Part shown: one piece after another, positions 1 through 9,652 of the stretch
Position numbering within the stretch: position 1 is the first letter of the stretch
How the letters are laid out: each line of letters starts with the position of its first letter
DNA from: a bacterium
GTDB lineage: Bacteria > Planctomycetota > UBA1135 > GCA-002686595
Length of the DNA: 64,000 nucleotides
NCBI GenBank assembly: GCA_024226735.1
Contig: JAAELL010000593.1
Location: 1 to 64,000, forward strand
Direction of reading: 5' to 3'
Translations under genes and position numbers: made by a program
Notes under the pieces: generated by a model
Database searches by the model: none
What the model was told of the DNA's origin: nothing
The model's input: the letters and a program-made list of their open reading frames with translations, nothing else

Positions 1-58
1 AGCGCGCCCGTACGGGCCGATCGATATGCCCCATAAGAGTGAATCACACCACTAGGAG
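1..58. repeat. Right half of a palindromic MITE-like element, cut by the window edge
   Basis: Positions 35-58 are identical over 24 bases to 9789-9812, and the block TACGGGCCGA at 11-20 recurs at 9771-9780. The order of the blocks is the same and only the spacer differs (14 versus 8 bases). The left half would lie outside the window. The end carries the motif CACCACTAG, the inverted form of the CTAGTGGTG terminus of the complete copy at 9649-9809. Confidence 0.75.
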
Positions 59-94
59 CCTACGCCCGATCGATGTAACCTTCAGGCTCCTGAC

Positions 95-1024
95 ATGGAG
101 CCTCTCGCAGACCTCAAGCTCGATTCCCCCTGGCTCGTCGCCGCTTGGCCGGGCATGGGCGGCGTCGCGCAGATCGCCGGTCGCTACCTCGTCCAGAAGC
201 TGTCCGCCGTGCCCGTCGCGGAGATGGAAGCCGGCGGCTACTTCGACTTGACCGCGGTCGAGGTGCGGGAAGGAATCGTGCACCCCGCCGATCCGCCGCG
301 CAGCGTGTTCTACGGCTGCCGCAACGAGCAGGGGCGCGACCTCGTCATCTTCCTCGGAGACCAGCAACCGCTCCACCGCACGGCGACGTTCTGCGAGACG
401 CTCCTGGAACAGGCCGCGGCACTCGGGGTCGAGCGCGTCGTGACGTTCGCGGCGCTCGGCACGCCGATCGCGCCCAAGGCCGATCCGCGCGTGTTCGCGG
501 TGGCGAGCCATCAGGAGCTGTTGAGCGAGGTCGAGGGCGAGCGCGTCGAGGTTCTGCGCTCCGGTCAGATCCGCGGCCTCAACGGTCTCCTAGTCGCGGC
601 CGCCGCGGCACAGAACGTCGAAGCCCTGTGCCTACTGGGAGAGTTCCCCTTCTACGCGAGCGCCGCCCCCAACCCGAAGGCCTCGCAGGCCGTCCTGCGA
701 ACGTTCAGCGCGCTCGCTGATCTGAAGCTCGACTTCTCCGATCTCGACGTCCAGGTGAGTGGAATCGAGCGCAGCCTCGAGCAACACCTGCGCCAGCTCG
801 AGCGCAACGCGCGCGAGCAGACAGAGCAGAAGGAGTCGGGCGAGGCCTGGTCCCAGCGCGAAGAGGAGCTGCGGGCCGAGGATCTCGCGCGCGTCGAGCG
901 GCTGTTCGCGGACGCTGCACACGATCACTCCAAGGCGATCGAGCTGAAAGCAGAGCTCGACCGCCAGGGGCTGTTCAAGCGGTTCGAGGATCGCTTCCTC
1001 GACCTGTTTCGCAACGCGGAGTGA
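95..1024 (+). CDS. PAC2 family protein (proteasome assembly chaperone 2-like)
   Basis: A 309-residue soluble protein of the PAC2 family. The N-terminal two thirds show the family pattern: a PWLVAAWPGMGGVA start, a central stretch VERVVTFAALGTPI, and a GLNGLLVAAAAAQNVEALCLLGE block near residues 165-190. The C-terminal third is charged and helical, as in bacterial and archaeal PAC2 proteins of about 300 residues. Bacterial members are mostly uncharacterised. The eukaryotic relatives chaperone proteasome assembly, but no proteasome genes are visible here, so a proteasome role should not be assumed. The ATG at 95 lacks a strong Shine-Dalgarno sequence. It follows the repeat at 1-58 and converges with the DUF1501 gene, 8 bases away. 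Confidence 0.85.
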   Translation: MEPLADLKLDSPWLVAAWPGMGGVAQIAGRYLVQKLSAVPVAEMEAGGYFDLTAVEVREGIVHPADPPRSVFYGCRNEQGRDLVIFLGDQQPLHRTATFCETLLEQAAALGVERVVTFAALGTPIAPKADPRVFAVASHQELLSEVEGERVEVLRSGQIRGLNGLLVAAAAAQNVEALCLLGEFPFYASAAPNPKASQAVLRTFSALADLKLDFSDLDVQVSGIERSLEQHLRQLERNAREQTEQKESGEAWSQREEELRAEDLARVERLFADAAHDHSKAIELKAELDRQGLFKRFEDRFLDLFRNAE

Positions 1025-1032
1025 CGCGCGCG

Positions 1033-2286
1033 TCAGATCAGGCCGATCGCCCGCGCCTCGTGCCCGGGCAGCACGACGTCCATTCGCTCGTTCCCGAGGT
1101 GTTTGCCAACGGCCTCGACGACGACGTCACGGAAATCGATCGAGTGCGCTAGGTCACGTCCTTGGTTGAGCGCGTCGGCCCCGAGCCCGGGCCATTCGCC
1201 CAGGACCATCCGCGGCTTGTCGCGCCGCAGCGACCCGCCCGCCGCGAGCGCACAGCTCGCCCACCCGTGGTCGGTACCACCCGTACCGTTCTGCGCCGCG
1301 GTGCGTCCGAACTCGGTCAGCGTCAGGACGAGCGTGCGATTCCAGATCTCGCCCAGGTCCTCGCGCAGCGCCGCGATCGATGCCGACAGATCGGCGACGA
1401 GGTTCGCGAACGGACCGGAGGCCCCACCCTGGTTCTGGTGCGTGTCCCAGCCGCCGTAGTCGAGCTCGACGACTTCGACGCCGAGGTCGGCTTTCACCAG
1501 TCGCGCCGCCTCGCGCGCACGCCGCCCGAGATTGGAGGTCGGGTACGACACTTTCGTCTCGTAGGGCCGCGCCGCGACGTCCTCCAGCTCGCGCAACGCG
1601 TCGAGCGTCGCCAGGCCCTCGCCCGCCAGCAAGCCTTCGGCTGACTGCGCCTTCTTGCCGTAGGCCTTGTGTAGGGCGGAGAGCGTCGCGCCAAGGCGCG
1701 CGCCGTCGCCGACCGACAGCTCGTCCAAGCCCTCGAACGCGAGCGCCGGCGCAGGACCGCGCAGGATGCGCGGCAGCCTTCCGCCGAGCGCCACAGCGCG
1801 AATCGGTCCACGCCCGGGCGCGCTCGCCAGGTGCCGGTTCAAGATTCCGTCGGCGCGCGCGCGGTCGGTCAGCGAGCCCGTCTCGAAGACGTCCTGCTCC
1901 TCGAAGTGGGAACGCGTGTTGCTCGGATTGCCGACGGCCGTGAGCGCGACCGCGTCACCAGCTCGGAACGCCTCGAGCAGCGGCTTGGCGCTCGGATGGA
2001 GTCCGAAGAAGCCATCGAGGTCGAGCGCTCCGTTCTGCTCGCCCGGCCGCCGAATCGCGATCTGCTGACGCAGCGCGTAGTAGGCCTCGTCCCCGTGCGG
2101 CACGAGAAGGCTGAGGCCGTCGGCTCCACCGCGCAGGAAAAACAGAATCAGCACGGGTCCGCCGCGCTCCCGTCGCGACCAGGGGTCGAGCGCGAACGCG
2201 CTCGGTGATGTCCCGAGGCCGGCGGCGCAGACACCGGCGTAGGCACCGGCGCCGACGAGAAAGCTCCTGCGGTCGATGATGGTCAT
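1033..2286 (-). CDS. DUF1501 family Tat-exported protein
   Basis: A 417-residue member of the DUF1501 family, relatives of the sulfatase/alkaline phosphatase fold that are abundant in planctomycetes. The ATG at 2286 was chosen because TAGGAG lies 7 bases upstream and it places a twin-arginine signal (DRRSFLVGAGAYAGVCAAGLG) at the N terminus; the frame extends further but without such support. Family hallmarks visible include FFLRGGADGLSLLVPHGD, the SHFEEQDVFETG block, DYGGWDTHQNQGG and the C-terminal TEFGRTAAQNGTGGTDHGWA. It lies 51 bases downstream of the DUF1800 gene on the same strand, the usual partner. The substrate is unknown. The partnership suggests an envelope or extracellular role. 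Confidence 0.92.
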   Translation of the reverse strand: MTIIDRRSFLVGAGAYAGVCAAGLGTSPSAFALDPWSRRERGGPVLILFFLRGGADGLSLLVPHGDEAYYALRQQIAIRRPGEQNGALDLDGFFGLHPSAKPLLEAFRAGDAVALTAVGNPSNTRSHFEEQDVFETGSLTDRARADGILNRHLASAPGRGPIRAVALGGRLPRILRGPAPALAFEGLDELSVGDGARLGATLSALHKAYGKKAQSAEGLLAGEGLATLDALRELEDVAARPYETKVSYPTSNLGRRAREAARLVKADLGVEVVELDYGGWDTHQNQGGASGPFANLVADLSASIAALREDLGEIWNRTLVLTLTEFGRTAAQNGTGGTDHGWASCALAAGGSLRRDKPRMVLGEWPGLGADALNQGRDLAHSIDFRDVVVEAVGKHLGNERMDVVLPGHEARAIGLI

Positions 2287-2337
2287 GGCACGGCTCCTAC
2301 TTCGGGCGGACAACTGCGATCTCGGGCTGGACAACGG

Positions 2338-5300
2338 CTATTTCAAGCTGGCTTCGGGAAGGCGGCAGAGGAGCACGATCGTCTCCTCGACACGCTCCCA
2401 CGGGTTACCTTCGGCCTGCGCCAGGAAGTCGAGCGCGGCGTCGTTCGACTCGGCGCTGAGCGTCGATCCGGTCAGCCGCACCGCCGCGTGATCGACGACG
2501 CGCTGGCGCCACGCCGAGCCGTCACCCGCGCCGGGGCTGCGCATCCCGTCCGGTACGAGGCTACGCACGATCCAGCGATGGCGCTGCACGAACCGCCAAC
2601 GCTGCATGAGCGCATTCGTGTCGACCCAAGCCTCATCCTCTTCCGGATAGCCGTCGGGAGTCTCGCGGTCGGCGAAGCCCATGCCGCTCTGGCGCAGGTA
2701 CTCGGACACTGCCCAGTCGGCGGCGAACGAACCGGTCGTGCGCGCGACGCGCACGGCGAAGTCGATGGGCTGCGCGAGGCGCGCCTCGTCCGCTCGCCAG
2801 AACGCGTCGTGTTCGGCAATCGACGCCACGACCTCGGTCAGGTCGCCGCCGGAGGCGACGAAGATCGGCACGAGGTCGTCGACGAGCCCAGCCGGCGCGG
2901 GAACCGCGACGTAGTGCTCGGCGAGCTTCGTGCACACGAAGCGCGCGGTGCTCGGGTGCGCGGCAAGCATCTCGAGCGTGAGCAACAGCCGGTCGAAACG
3001 CTCGCCCGGAGGGCGCGCTTCGAAGCGCATGCCCAACACCTCGCGCGCCGCCCCGTCGCCGAGATCCGGATCGTAGCGGAACTCGCGCGCGAAGTACGGC
3101 CCCATGCCCGACGGCGCCGACTGATACGCGAGCGTCAAGCCGCACAGGAGCTCGGCCAAGGTCGTCACGTCCTCTTGGTCGTAGCCGCCGTTCACGCCGA
3201 CGGTGTGCAGCTCCATCACCTCGCGGGCGTAGTTCTCGTTCAGCCGCTGTGCGAAGCTCTGCGCCTGATCCAGGTAGTGGACCATCGCCGGACTCGTGGC
3301 CGAGCTGAGCAGGAGCTCTCCGAACGGCGCCGCGGCGAGCTCTTGGAAGTCGAGGTGCTCGCGCCACTCGCTGGGGTAGCCCGTCTTTCCGCCGTAGGTC
3401 GAGAAGTGGTTCTCGATCCACGCACACAGGCGCGCGCGCACCGGGTTGGGTGTGCGCAGCAGGTGCGAGACGACCCAGCGCTGGTAGTTGCCGTTGACGT
3501 GATCGCCGCGCATCGCGAGCGCGAGCCCGACGGTCGCCGCATCGCCGGCCCCGTCGTTCGCGAGCCGCGCCCGCAGCCATGGGCGTTCGCCGTCGAGCAG
3601 GATCCGCGCGAGCTGTTCCGGATCCGGCCCGAAGCCGAAGCGGTTCAGGATCCGCACGGCGCGTGCGTAGCGCGAGTCCTCGTCCGGCAGCCCGTCCGCG
3701 ACCCAGAAGTGAATCTCCTCCGACTGACCGAGGTTGCCGGCTTCGTCGGTCACGCGCACGGCGAGCGTGTGCTCGCCCGGCACCAGGTCGCGCGCGAGCA
3801 ACGGAAGAACCGTGTACCCCGCGCCCTGCGGGACGTGGCCGAACGTCCTACGCGGCTGCCCGTCGATCAAGAGGTCGGCCGATTGCAGTCGCCCGTCGTC
3901 GTAGGCGTCGACGACGACGGCGTCGACGGCGTGCACGACGTGTCCGGGTGCCGGATACGCGATCGCCGCACGTGGCGCGAAGCGATCGGGCTCGCGCGCG
4001 GTGTGCAGGATCACGCTACGCAGGTTCAGCGTCTTGTTGACGTTGCCGGCGTGCTCGGGCGCGACGGAGAACGCAAACGTCAGCTTCTTGGGACCGGGCT
4101 GAAGCTCGATCTCGCCGCCGGGCTTGTAGTCCCACCAGCCATGCAGCTTCGCGCTGAGCTCCGTCTCGCCGCCTTCGGTCACCAGGGCAACGTCGACCTG
4201 CGTCTCCTCCTGCGAGCGGGCTTCGAACACGAGTCGAAACCTACCCTCCAGCTCGTCGGGCAGCTCGAGGAACGCCAGCCGGTCGTGGGTCGGCAGCGCG
4301 ACGGACTGCCCGGGCTCCTGCCCCTGTGTCGTCAAGGTGTCGTCCCAGGCGCCGCCCCAGCGTTCGTCGTGAACGCTGAAGCGCAGCCCGTCCCGTGCGG
4401 GCGCCGGACCGGAGTCCCCCATCATGTGCACCGTCTGCACCGGCGTCTCGGCAACCCGCCCGTCGGCGAGCTCGGCTACGAGCTGCAGCGTGTTCTCCCC
4501 TTCGCTGAATGCCGCGCGGTCGAGCGCGAACACCGGCCGCGCCGCCTGCTGCCTGACGACCGTCTCGCCGTTCAAGAGCAGCGACACGTGCGGCGCCGGC
4601 ACGTCTTCCATTCCGACCCAGCTGCAGTACCCGCCGATCTCGAGCAGGCCGTTGACCGGAAGCCCGTCGAACGAGCGCCGGAATGCCACCCAGAGCCCGG
4701 GGCCACCGGTGATCGCCGCTTGCTGCTCGGCGACCGGCACCATCATCATCCCGGCCTCGACGGGGTCGACGCTCGGGCCGTCGACGGCGAGGAGCTCGAC
4801 GCGATCGAGGTAGAGGTTGCGGTCGGTCACCGGCGCGGACGACATGTCGTTGCCGAAGCGAATGCCGATGCGACGCTCGCCTGCCTCGAGCTCGAGCGGC
4901 GGGCCGAGCGGAATTCTGTGCCACGCGCGATCGACGAGCCGCGCGGTGCGCACGACGTCAGGACGGTCGACGGAGACCGCGATCGTCGGGAAAGCGCCTG
5001 CGCCCCAGTCGCCACGCGCGCGCGCGACGAGCTGGTAGCGACCGTTGCGAGGGACCGAGTACGGAAGCGTCCAGATCGGATACGCACCGGCGTTGACGAT
5101 GAACGCGCCGCCCGAAGCCCCGGGGTCGGACCCGACCGGCAGCTCCTTGGGACCGTAGCGACGTTCGGCCGTCTCGCCGCTCGATTCGCACTCGAACGTC
5201 TGCGTGGCGGACGCCGCCGGGTGTGCCACCGTCACACGCAGCGGTTCGCTCGCGACGCCCCTCACGACGGCGACCAGCTCGACGGGCCCGGGCGGCAGCG

Positions 5301-5838
5301 CGCTGGCGTCGACCGCGAACGCGACATGTTGGAAAGGCGAGCGATGGACGGCGACCGCTCGGCGCCCGCCGAGCTCCTCGCCGCCCGGGAGCCGGAGCCG
5401 CACGTCGGACACGTCCGCTTCGCCGGTCACGTCGACGCCGACCGCGAACGTGCCCCACACGATCGCGCCCGGCGTCGGCCCGACGATGCGCGCAGCATCG
5501 CGGCGGATGCGCGCGGCGCCGTTCGCCGCGGTGACGACGACCTCGAGCTCCGCACTAGCGACGCGTAGCTTCGTCGTTCCCAGCTCCCGGCCGCGCACGC
5601 GCAGAAAACCGATCGCCTTGCCCGCCAAGACCTCGGCCGGTCGCAGCACTTCGAGCAAGTCCGGATCGGCAGCCGCCGTGTCGAAGCTGCGGTCGGCGTC
5701 CGCCGCCTCGACGTGAAAGGCGATGACCTGGGAACGGTCGAGCCATACGGTCTGTGCGCGCGTCGCGAACTCCTGGGCGGCGGCGTGCTCGCTGGAAGCG
5801 AGACCGAACGAGACGACCAACGCGAGGGCGATCTTCAT
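2338..5838 (-). CDS. Large secreted DUF1800 family protein with N-terminal carbohydrate-binding-like and Ig-like domains
   Basis: A 1166-residue exported protein. The start at 5838 gives a classical signal peptide (MKIALALVVSFGLASSEHAAAQ) and has GGAG 8 bases upstream; a TAGAAT -10-like box lies at 5879-5884. The predicted cleavage AAA|Q would leave glutamine first. In order: a small beta domain (about 25-110), an Ig/CBM-like region with a CBM35-type stretch around 215-345 (FECESSGE, GGAFIVNAGAYPIW, RYQLVARARGDW), further sandwich domains, an Ig-like domain near 620-690, then the DUF1800 domain from RILNRFGFGPDPEQLARI to the end, with NENYAREVMELHTVGVNGGY. Ordinary DUF1800 proteins are about 500 residues, so the first 700 residues are an extension that may bind polysaccharide. 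It forms an operon with the DUF1501 gene. Confidence 0.88.
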   Translation of the reverse strand: MKIALALVVSFGLASSEHAAAQEFATRAQTVWLDRSQVIAFHVEAADADRSFDTAAADPDLLEVLRPAEVLAGKAIGFLRVRGRELGTTKLRVASAELEVVVTAANGAARIRRDAARIVGPTPGAIVWGTFAVGVDVTGEADVSDVRLRLPGGEELGGRRAVAVHRSPFQHVAFAVDASALPPGPVELVAVVRGVASEPLRVTVAHPAASATQTFECESSGETAERRYGPKELPVGSDPGASGGAFIVNAGAYPIWTLPYSVPRNGRYQLVARARGDWGAGAFPTIAVSVDRPDVVRTARLVDRAWHRIPLGPPLELEAGERRIGIRFGNDMSSAPVTDRNLYLDRVELLAVDGPSVDPVEAGMMMVPVAEQQAAITGGPGLWVAFRRSFDGLPVNGLLEIGGYCSWVGMEDVPAPHVSLLLNGETVVRQQAARPVFALDRAAFSEGENTLQLVAELADGRVAETPVQTVHMMGDSGPAPARDGLRFSVHDERWGGAWDDTLTTQGQEPGQSVALPTHDRLAFLELPDELEGRFRLVFEARSQEETQVDVALVTEGGETELSAKLHGWWDYKPGGEIELQPGPKKLTFAFSVAPEHAGNVNKTLNLRSVILHTAREPDRFAPRAAIAYPAPGHVVHAVDAVVVDAYDDGRLQSADLLIDGQPRRTFGHVPQGAGYTVLPLLARDLVPGEHTLAVRVTDEAGNLGQSEEIHFWVADGLPDEDSRYARAVRILNRFGFGPDPEQLARILLDGERPWLRARLANDGAGDAATVGLALAMRGDHVNGNYQRWVVSHLLRTPNPVRARLCAWIENHFSTYGGKTGYPSEWREHLDFQELAAAPFGELLLSSATSPAMVHYLDQAQSFAQRLNENYAREVMELHTVGVNGGYDQEDVTTLAELLCGLTLAYQSAPSGMGPYFAREFRYDPDLGDGAAREVLGMRFEARPPGERFDRLLLTLEMLAAHPSTARFVCTKLAEHYVAVPAPAGLVDDLVPIFVASGGDLTEVVASIAEHDAFWRADEARLAQPIDFAVRVARTTGSFAADWAVSEYLRQSGMGFADRETPDGYPEEDEAWVDTNALMQRWRFVQRHRWIVRSLVPDGMRSPGAGDGSAWRQRVVDHAAVRLTGSTLSAESNDAALDFLAQAEGNPWERVEETIVLLCRLPEASLK

Positions 5839-5981
5839 GACGATGCTCCGTGGGATCCGGCTGGAATCCGGCGCACCGATTCTACACCGGCCAGCGCATC
5901 CGAGAACGCAACCTGCGAGCGCGCTGCGCACGGCGTACACGCCGTGGCACGCGGATCGTTACACGGATTCGGGCGCTTTCT

Positions 5982-6590
5982 TCAATCCCGCTCGTCCACG
6001 AACAGTCCCATGTGGCCTTCCAGCTCGTAGTTCCGCCGGTCGTACCGCGATCCGATTCCCGACCAGCGCAGAACTCCGTGGTGCACGCGCGGCCGACTCG
6101 TGCGGCGGTCCTCGCGGTACAGCTCGAGGGCGACGTTCATCACGGGGAAGGCGAACTCGTCCCACGGCAGCTCATCCAACCCGAACACGCGCACCTCGCT
6201 GCTCTCGGGGCCGACGCCGTAATCGGGCGTGAGCATACGCGCGCGAAACAGGACGTAGTGCTGTCCTATGTGCGGCAGGTCGAAGTGTGCGTACGGCGCG
6301 ACGACCTCGACGCGGGCGCAAGCCTCCTCGAGCGTCTCGCGTACCGCTCCGCTCGCCGCACTCTCGTCGACCTCGAGGTAGCCGGCCGGCACGGTCCAAA
6401 GCCCCGGTTTTGGCTCGATTGCACGACGACAAAGCAGGAGTCCGTCCTCGTGCTCGACCAGGCAGCCCACGACCGCCTTGGGGTTGACGTAGTGCACGAC
6501 GCCGCAGCCGGCACACACGTGGCGCAGGCGGTTGTCGTCGGCGGGGATGCGCTCCTCGACGGGCGCGCCGCAGTCGCTGCAGAACTTCAT
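5982..6590 (-). CDS. Nudix hydrolase with N-terminal zinc ribbon
   Basis: A 202-residue protein. Residues 1-30 form a zinc ribbon (C4, C7, C26, C29), followed by the Nudix domain. The Nudix box begins GYLEVDESAASG and continues RETLEEA, with the usual glutamates for metal binding; the final Gly-hydrophobic pair is replaced, as is common in this subfamily. RRAIEPKPGLWTVPAG is typical of the zinc-ribbon Nudix group, often annotated as ADP-ribose or NAD-type pyrophosphohydrolases; the substrate cannot be told from sequence. The ATG at 6590 was chosen because it precedes the zinc ribbon, although the frame stays open upstream across the neighbouring gene. It is divergent from the aminotransferase, with 43 bases between the two starts. 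Confidence 0.88.
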   Translation of the reverse strand: MKFCSDCGAPVEERIPADDNRLRHVCAGCGVVHYVNPKAVVGCLVEHEDGLLLCRRAIEPKPGLWTVPAGYLEVDESAASGAVRETLEEACARVEVVAPYAHFDLPHIGQHYVLFRARMLTPDYGVGPESSEVRVFGLDELPWDEFAFPVMNVALELYREDRRTSRPRVHHGVLRWSGIGSRYDRRNYELEGHMGLFVDERD

Positions 6591-6633
6591 CCGGTCCACG
6601 AGTGTAACGAGGACGCGAAGGTAAGATCGCGCC

Positions 6634-7821
6634 ATGATCGCTACGCAGCAACTGGCCGCACACTGGACGCTCTCGCCGGACATCCGTTTCCTCAACCACG
6701 GCTCCTTCGGCGCGTGCCCACGCGTCGTACTCGAGGCCCAGGCCGAGCTGCGCGCGCGACTGGAGGCGGAGCCCGTGCGCTTCATGGCCCGTGAGCTCGA
6801 GGGACGGCTCGACGCGGTGCGCGAGGCGCTCGGGTCTTTTCTGGGCTGCCGGCCGCGGGACCTCGGCTTCGTCCCCAACGCGACCACCGCGGTCAACGCG
6901 GTCCTGCGCTCTTTCGCCTTCGAGCCGGGCGACGAGCTCGTCGTCACCAACCACGGCTACAACGCGTGCAGCAACGCGGCGCGCTTCGTCACCGAGCGCG
7001 CGGGCGCAAAGGTCGTCGTCGCGGACGTGCCCTTCCCCATCCGCAGCGAGGACGAAGTCGTCGAAGCTGTGCTCGCCAAGGTCAACGACCGCACGCGGCT
7101 GCTGTTGATCGACCACGTGACGAGCCCGACCGCGGCCGTCCTGCCTGTCGAGCGCATCGTGCGCGAGCTGCGCGAGCGCGGTGTCGAGACGCTGATCGAC
7201 GGCGCCCACGCTCCCGGCATGCTCGCCCTCGATCTCGATGCGCTCGGAGCGGGCTACTACACGGGCAATTGCCACAAGTGGTCGTGCGCGCCGAAGGGCG
7301 CGGCTTTCCTGCACGTGCGCGAGGACCTGCAGGAGAGCGTGCGCCCTGCCGTGATCAGTCACGGCGCGAACAGCCCGCGCCAAGGACGGTCGCGTTTCCT
7401 CGTCGAATTCGACTGGGAAGGAACCGACGACCCCACGCCCGTACTCGCGGTGCCCGTGGCCCTCGAGTTCTTCGAGAAGCTACTCCCCGGAGGGTGGGAC
7501 GAGGTACGGACGCGCAACCGCGAGCTCGCGCTCGAGGCGCGTCGCATCCTGTCCGCGACGCTCGGCACCGAACTGCAAACGCCCGACACGATGATCGGCT
7601 CGCTCGCGACCGTCCCGCTCCCCGACGGCGCGTCGGACGGTCGCCGCGACGCGTTCACCGTGGACCCGCTGCAGGCCGTGCTCTACGACGTGCATCGAAT
7701 CGAGGTGCCCGTGTTCATCTGGCCTGAGGCACCGCGCCGCTGGCTACGCATCTCGGCCCAGCTCTACAACAGCGAGGCCGACTACGTCGCTCTCGCGGAG
7801 GCGTTGCAGCAGGCGCTCTGA
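6634..7821 (+). CDS. Class V aminotransferase (isopenicillin-N epimerase-like PLP enzyme)
   Basis: A 395-residue fold-type I PLP enzyme of the class V aminotransferase/cysteine desulfurase superfamily, closest in pattern to isopenicillin-N epimerase-like proteins. Visible motifs: FLNHGSFGACPRVV near the N terminus, the phosphate-binding PNATTAVNAVLRS, LIDGAHAPGM with the PLP-ring aspartate, and the Schiff-base lysine in YYTGNCHKWSCAPKGAAF. WPEAPRRWLRISAQLYNSEADY closes the small domain. Length is typical. The substrate is unknown; relatives act as epimerases, lyases or desulfurases. A TAAGAT box lies 6 bases before the ATG, suggesting a very short leader. The divergent Nudix gene shares the 43-base control region. 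Confidence 0.87.
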   Translation: MIATQQLAAHWTLSPDIRFLNHGSFGACPRVVLEAQAELRARLEAEPVRFMARELEGRLDAVREALGSFLGCRPRDLGFVPNATTAVNAVLRSFAFEPGDELVVTNHGYNACSNAARFVTERAGAKVVVADVPFPIRSEDEVVEAVLAKVNDRTRLLLIDHVTSPTAAVLPVERIVRELRERGVETLIDGAHAPGMLALDLDALGAGYYTGNCHKWSCAPKGAAFLHVREDLQESVRPAVISHGANSPRQGRSRFLVEFDWEGTDDPTPVLAVPVALEFFEKLLPGGWDEVRTRNRELALEARRILSATLGTELQTPDTMIGSLATVPLPDGASDGRRDAFTVDPLQAVLYDVHRIEVPVFIWPEAPRRWLRISAQLYNSEADYVALAEALQQAL

Positions 7822-7981
7822 GGTCGCTCCGCGAATTGCTCAAGGCGCGGTCGGAGACGACCCGAAGAGTCGTGTGGAGGGGCTCGACGGCGCGCACGGG
7901 TGCCGGTGAGTTTGGTCGTAGGATTCGCAAGTGGGCTGTCGTGGCGACACGGGCTCCAGCACCGGGGGGGTGCTCGTCAAC

Positions 7982-9652
7982 ATGCCTCATTGGGCGCTGA
8001 TCGCTTGGTTCGTGGGTCTGGCCGCTACGGTCGTTCTCTTCCGCGCTGGGCAGACGAAGACGGGCCGTGGCGCCCGTGAATTGGGCGGTGCCTGGCTCCT
8101 CGACGCTCTGCCCGCGCGCATCCATGAGCCCGGCGGGCCACTGGGCATCGGTCTCCTCATGGGACTCGTGGCGCCGTCGTCGTTCTTGGCGCTGCGCGGC
8201 TCGATCGGCGCGGTGAACACCGGACAGATCTCGACTGCGCGCGCGCCGTGGATCGTGTTCGGAGCCGCGTGGGGCGCGACCCTATTCGGAGTGATCGCCG
8301 CGTTCTTCGGACCCGGGCTCGGACTCATCGGAATGGGCGCGGGGCTGCTCTGTGCCAGCACGGTACTCAAGCGCCGCGGCAAGCCGGCAGCTTCCGATCT
8401 GATCGAGGGCTGGGGGTTCGTGTTGCTGGCGACCGCGGGCATGGGACACGCGTTCGCACAGCTCGGTGGACACGTGCGGCTCGACGCCGTCGACCTGGGA
8501 TTGGCGGCACGACTCTTGGCGTGCGCGGCGGTCGGCGCACTGACTACCGCGGTCCTGCGCTCCCCGGCGCTCCTGACGTGCCTGGTCGTGTTCGCCGCGC
8601 GTGAGGGCGTCGTCGAGCTGAGCTCCGGCGTCGCCGCCGGCCTGGGCGTGCTGATCGGCCAGAGCGTGCCGGCGCTTCGCGCGCTCGCATCGGGTACACC
8701 GAACTCCAGGCGCGTCGCCTTCGGCCTGGGTGGCTACGTCTTCGCGAGCGGTCTCGTCGGCGCGCTGCTCGTCACGTACAGCCTGCCGTGGCTCGGCGAG
8801 GTCGCCGAAGCGTTGGGAGATCCGGGCCGCGGCGTCATGGCGCTGCAGGTGCTCAGCCTCTCGATCGCCGCGGCGGTCTGGGGTCCGTTCGTAGTCCCGG
8901 TGCAGTCGGCACTCGACGGCTTCTTCCTCGAGCTCGAGAACGATCCGCGGCGGCCCAAGCACATCGATCGAACGACGCTCGAGTCGCCGGACCTCGCTTA
9001 CCACTGCGTCGTGCTCGAGATCCAGCGCATGCTGGAGATCCCGGCCCAGATCGCCGAGACGACGCTGCGCGAGCAGCCCGTGTCCGCCTTCCGACGCGAC
9101 CAGCGCCGCAAGCGTGTCGAGGGTCTGCGCAAGGCGATCACCGAATACGCCGAGAGCGCGTCGCGCCTCGCCACGGGCTCGTCCAGCTTTACGCTGGTGC
9201 GCGGGCTGTCCGGAGCCCCGGTCGCGGCGACGAGCGTCGAGCGCGTGTGCGAGCTGCTCGAGAGCTACCCCCACGCCGGGCTACCGTACGAAGTCGGCGA
9301 CGATGAACACCTGCTCTCGCGGGTGCGCGAGCTGCAGCTCGCGACCCTCTACCTGATTCAGACGGCCGACCCGCGCCTCCACAACTACTCGCACCAGACG
9401 GCGCAGGCGCAGTGCACGGCCATCGACTCGCACGCGCGTGCGCTCGAGGGGTGGCTCCGCCAGCCGCAGCTCGCGGCGGCGCGCACGCCTGACCAAGTGG
9501 CGAACCTCATCGATCGCCTCTACGCCTTGATCGGGATCGCTCAGGCGGCTCTCGAGGCGGCCCGCGATATCGAGAGCGTGCTCGTGCCGAACGCGGACAG
9601 CACGCCGGAGCCGGCGGCGTTCGGTGCCGAGCCGGCGGCCGTCGCTGCCTAG
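7982..9652 (+). CDS. Na/Pi-cotransporter-like membrane protein with C-terminal PhoU-like region
   Basis: A 556-residue protein. About eight hydrophobic segments fill residues 1-320, then a soluble helical half follows that resembles the PhoU region of NptA/YjbB-type Na/Pi cotransporters (LEIQRMLEIPAQIAETTL, RKRVEGLRKAITEYAES). GVLIGQSVPALRALASGTPNSRRVAFGLGGYVF aligns by eye with the family's second repeat, normally a GANIGTT segment followed by ARRAA. The signature QSSSA motifs are replaced (APSSFLAL and LRSPALL), so phosphate transport is doubtful. The ATG at 7982 places the first membrane helix directly after the start; a GTG at 7931 is a weaker alternative. Hairpins lie just upstream. The TAG stop lies inside the terminal repeat of the element at 9649-9809. 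Confidence 0.7.
   Translation: MPHWALIAWFVGLAATVVLFRAGQTKTGRGARELGGAWLLDALPARIHEPGGPLGIGLLMGLVAPSSFLALRGSIGAVNTGQISTARAPWIVFGAAWGATLFGVIAAFFGPGLGLIGMGAGLLCASTVLKRRGKPAASDLIEGWGFVLLATAGMGHAFAQLGGHVRLDAVDLGLAARLLACAAVGALTTAVLRSPALLTCLVVFAAREGVVELSSGVAAGLGVLIGQSVPALRALASGTPNSRRVAFGLGGYVFASGLVGALLVTYSLPWLGEVAEALGDPGRGVMALQVLSLSIAAAVWGPFVVPVQSALDGFFLELENDPRRPKHIDRTTLESPDLAYHCVVLEIQRMLEIPAQIAETTLREQPVSAFRRDQRRKRVEGLRKAITEYAESASRLATGSSSFTLVRGLSGAPVAATSVERVCELLESYPHAGLPYEVGDDEHLLSRVRELQLATLYLIQTADPRLHNYSHQTAQAQCTAIDSHARALEGWLRQPQLAAARTPDQVANLIDRLYALIGIAQAALEAARDIESVLVPNADSTPEPAAFGAEPAAVAA

Noticed and set aside
95-1024. PAC2 protein as evidence for a bacterial proteasome
   Set aside because: No proteasome subunit, Mpa/ARC or Pup gene is present, and bacterial PAC2 proteins occur without proteasomes.
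2488-5568. A 1026-codon open frame on the plus strand
   Set aside because: Antisense shadow of the DUF1800 gene. It has no motif or start context, whereas the minus strand encodes a recognisable domain series.
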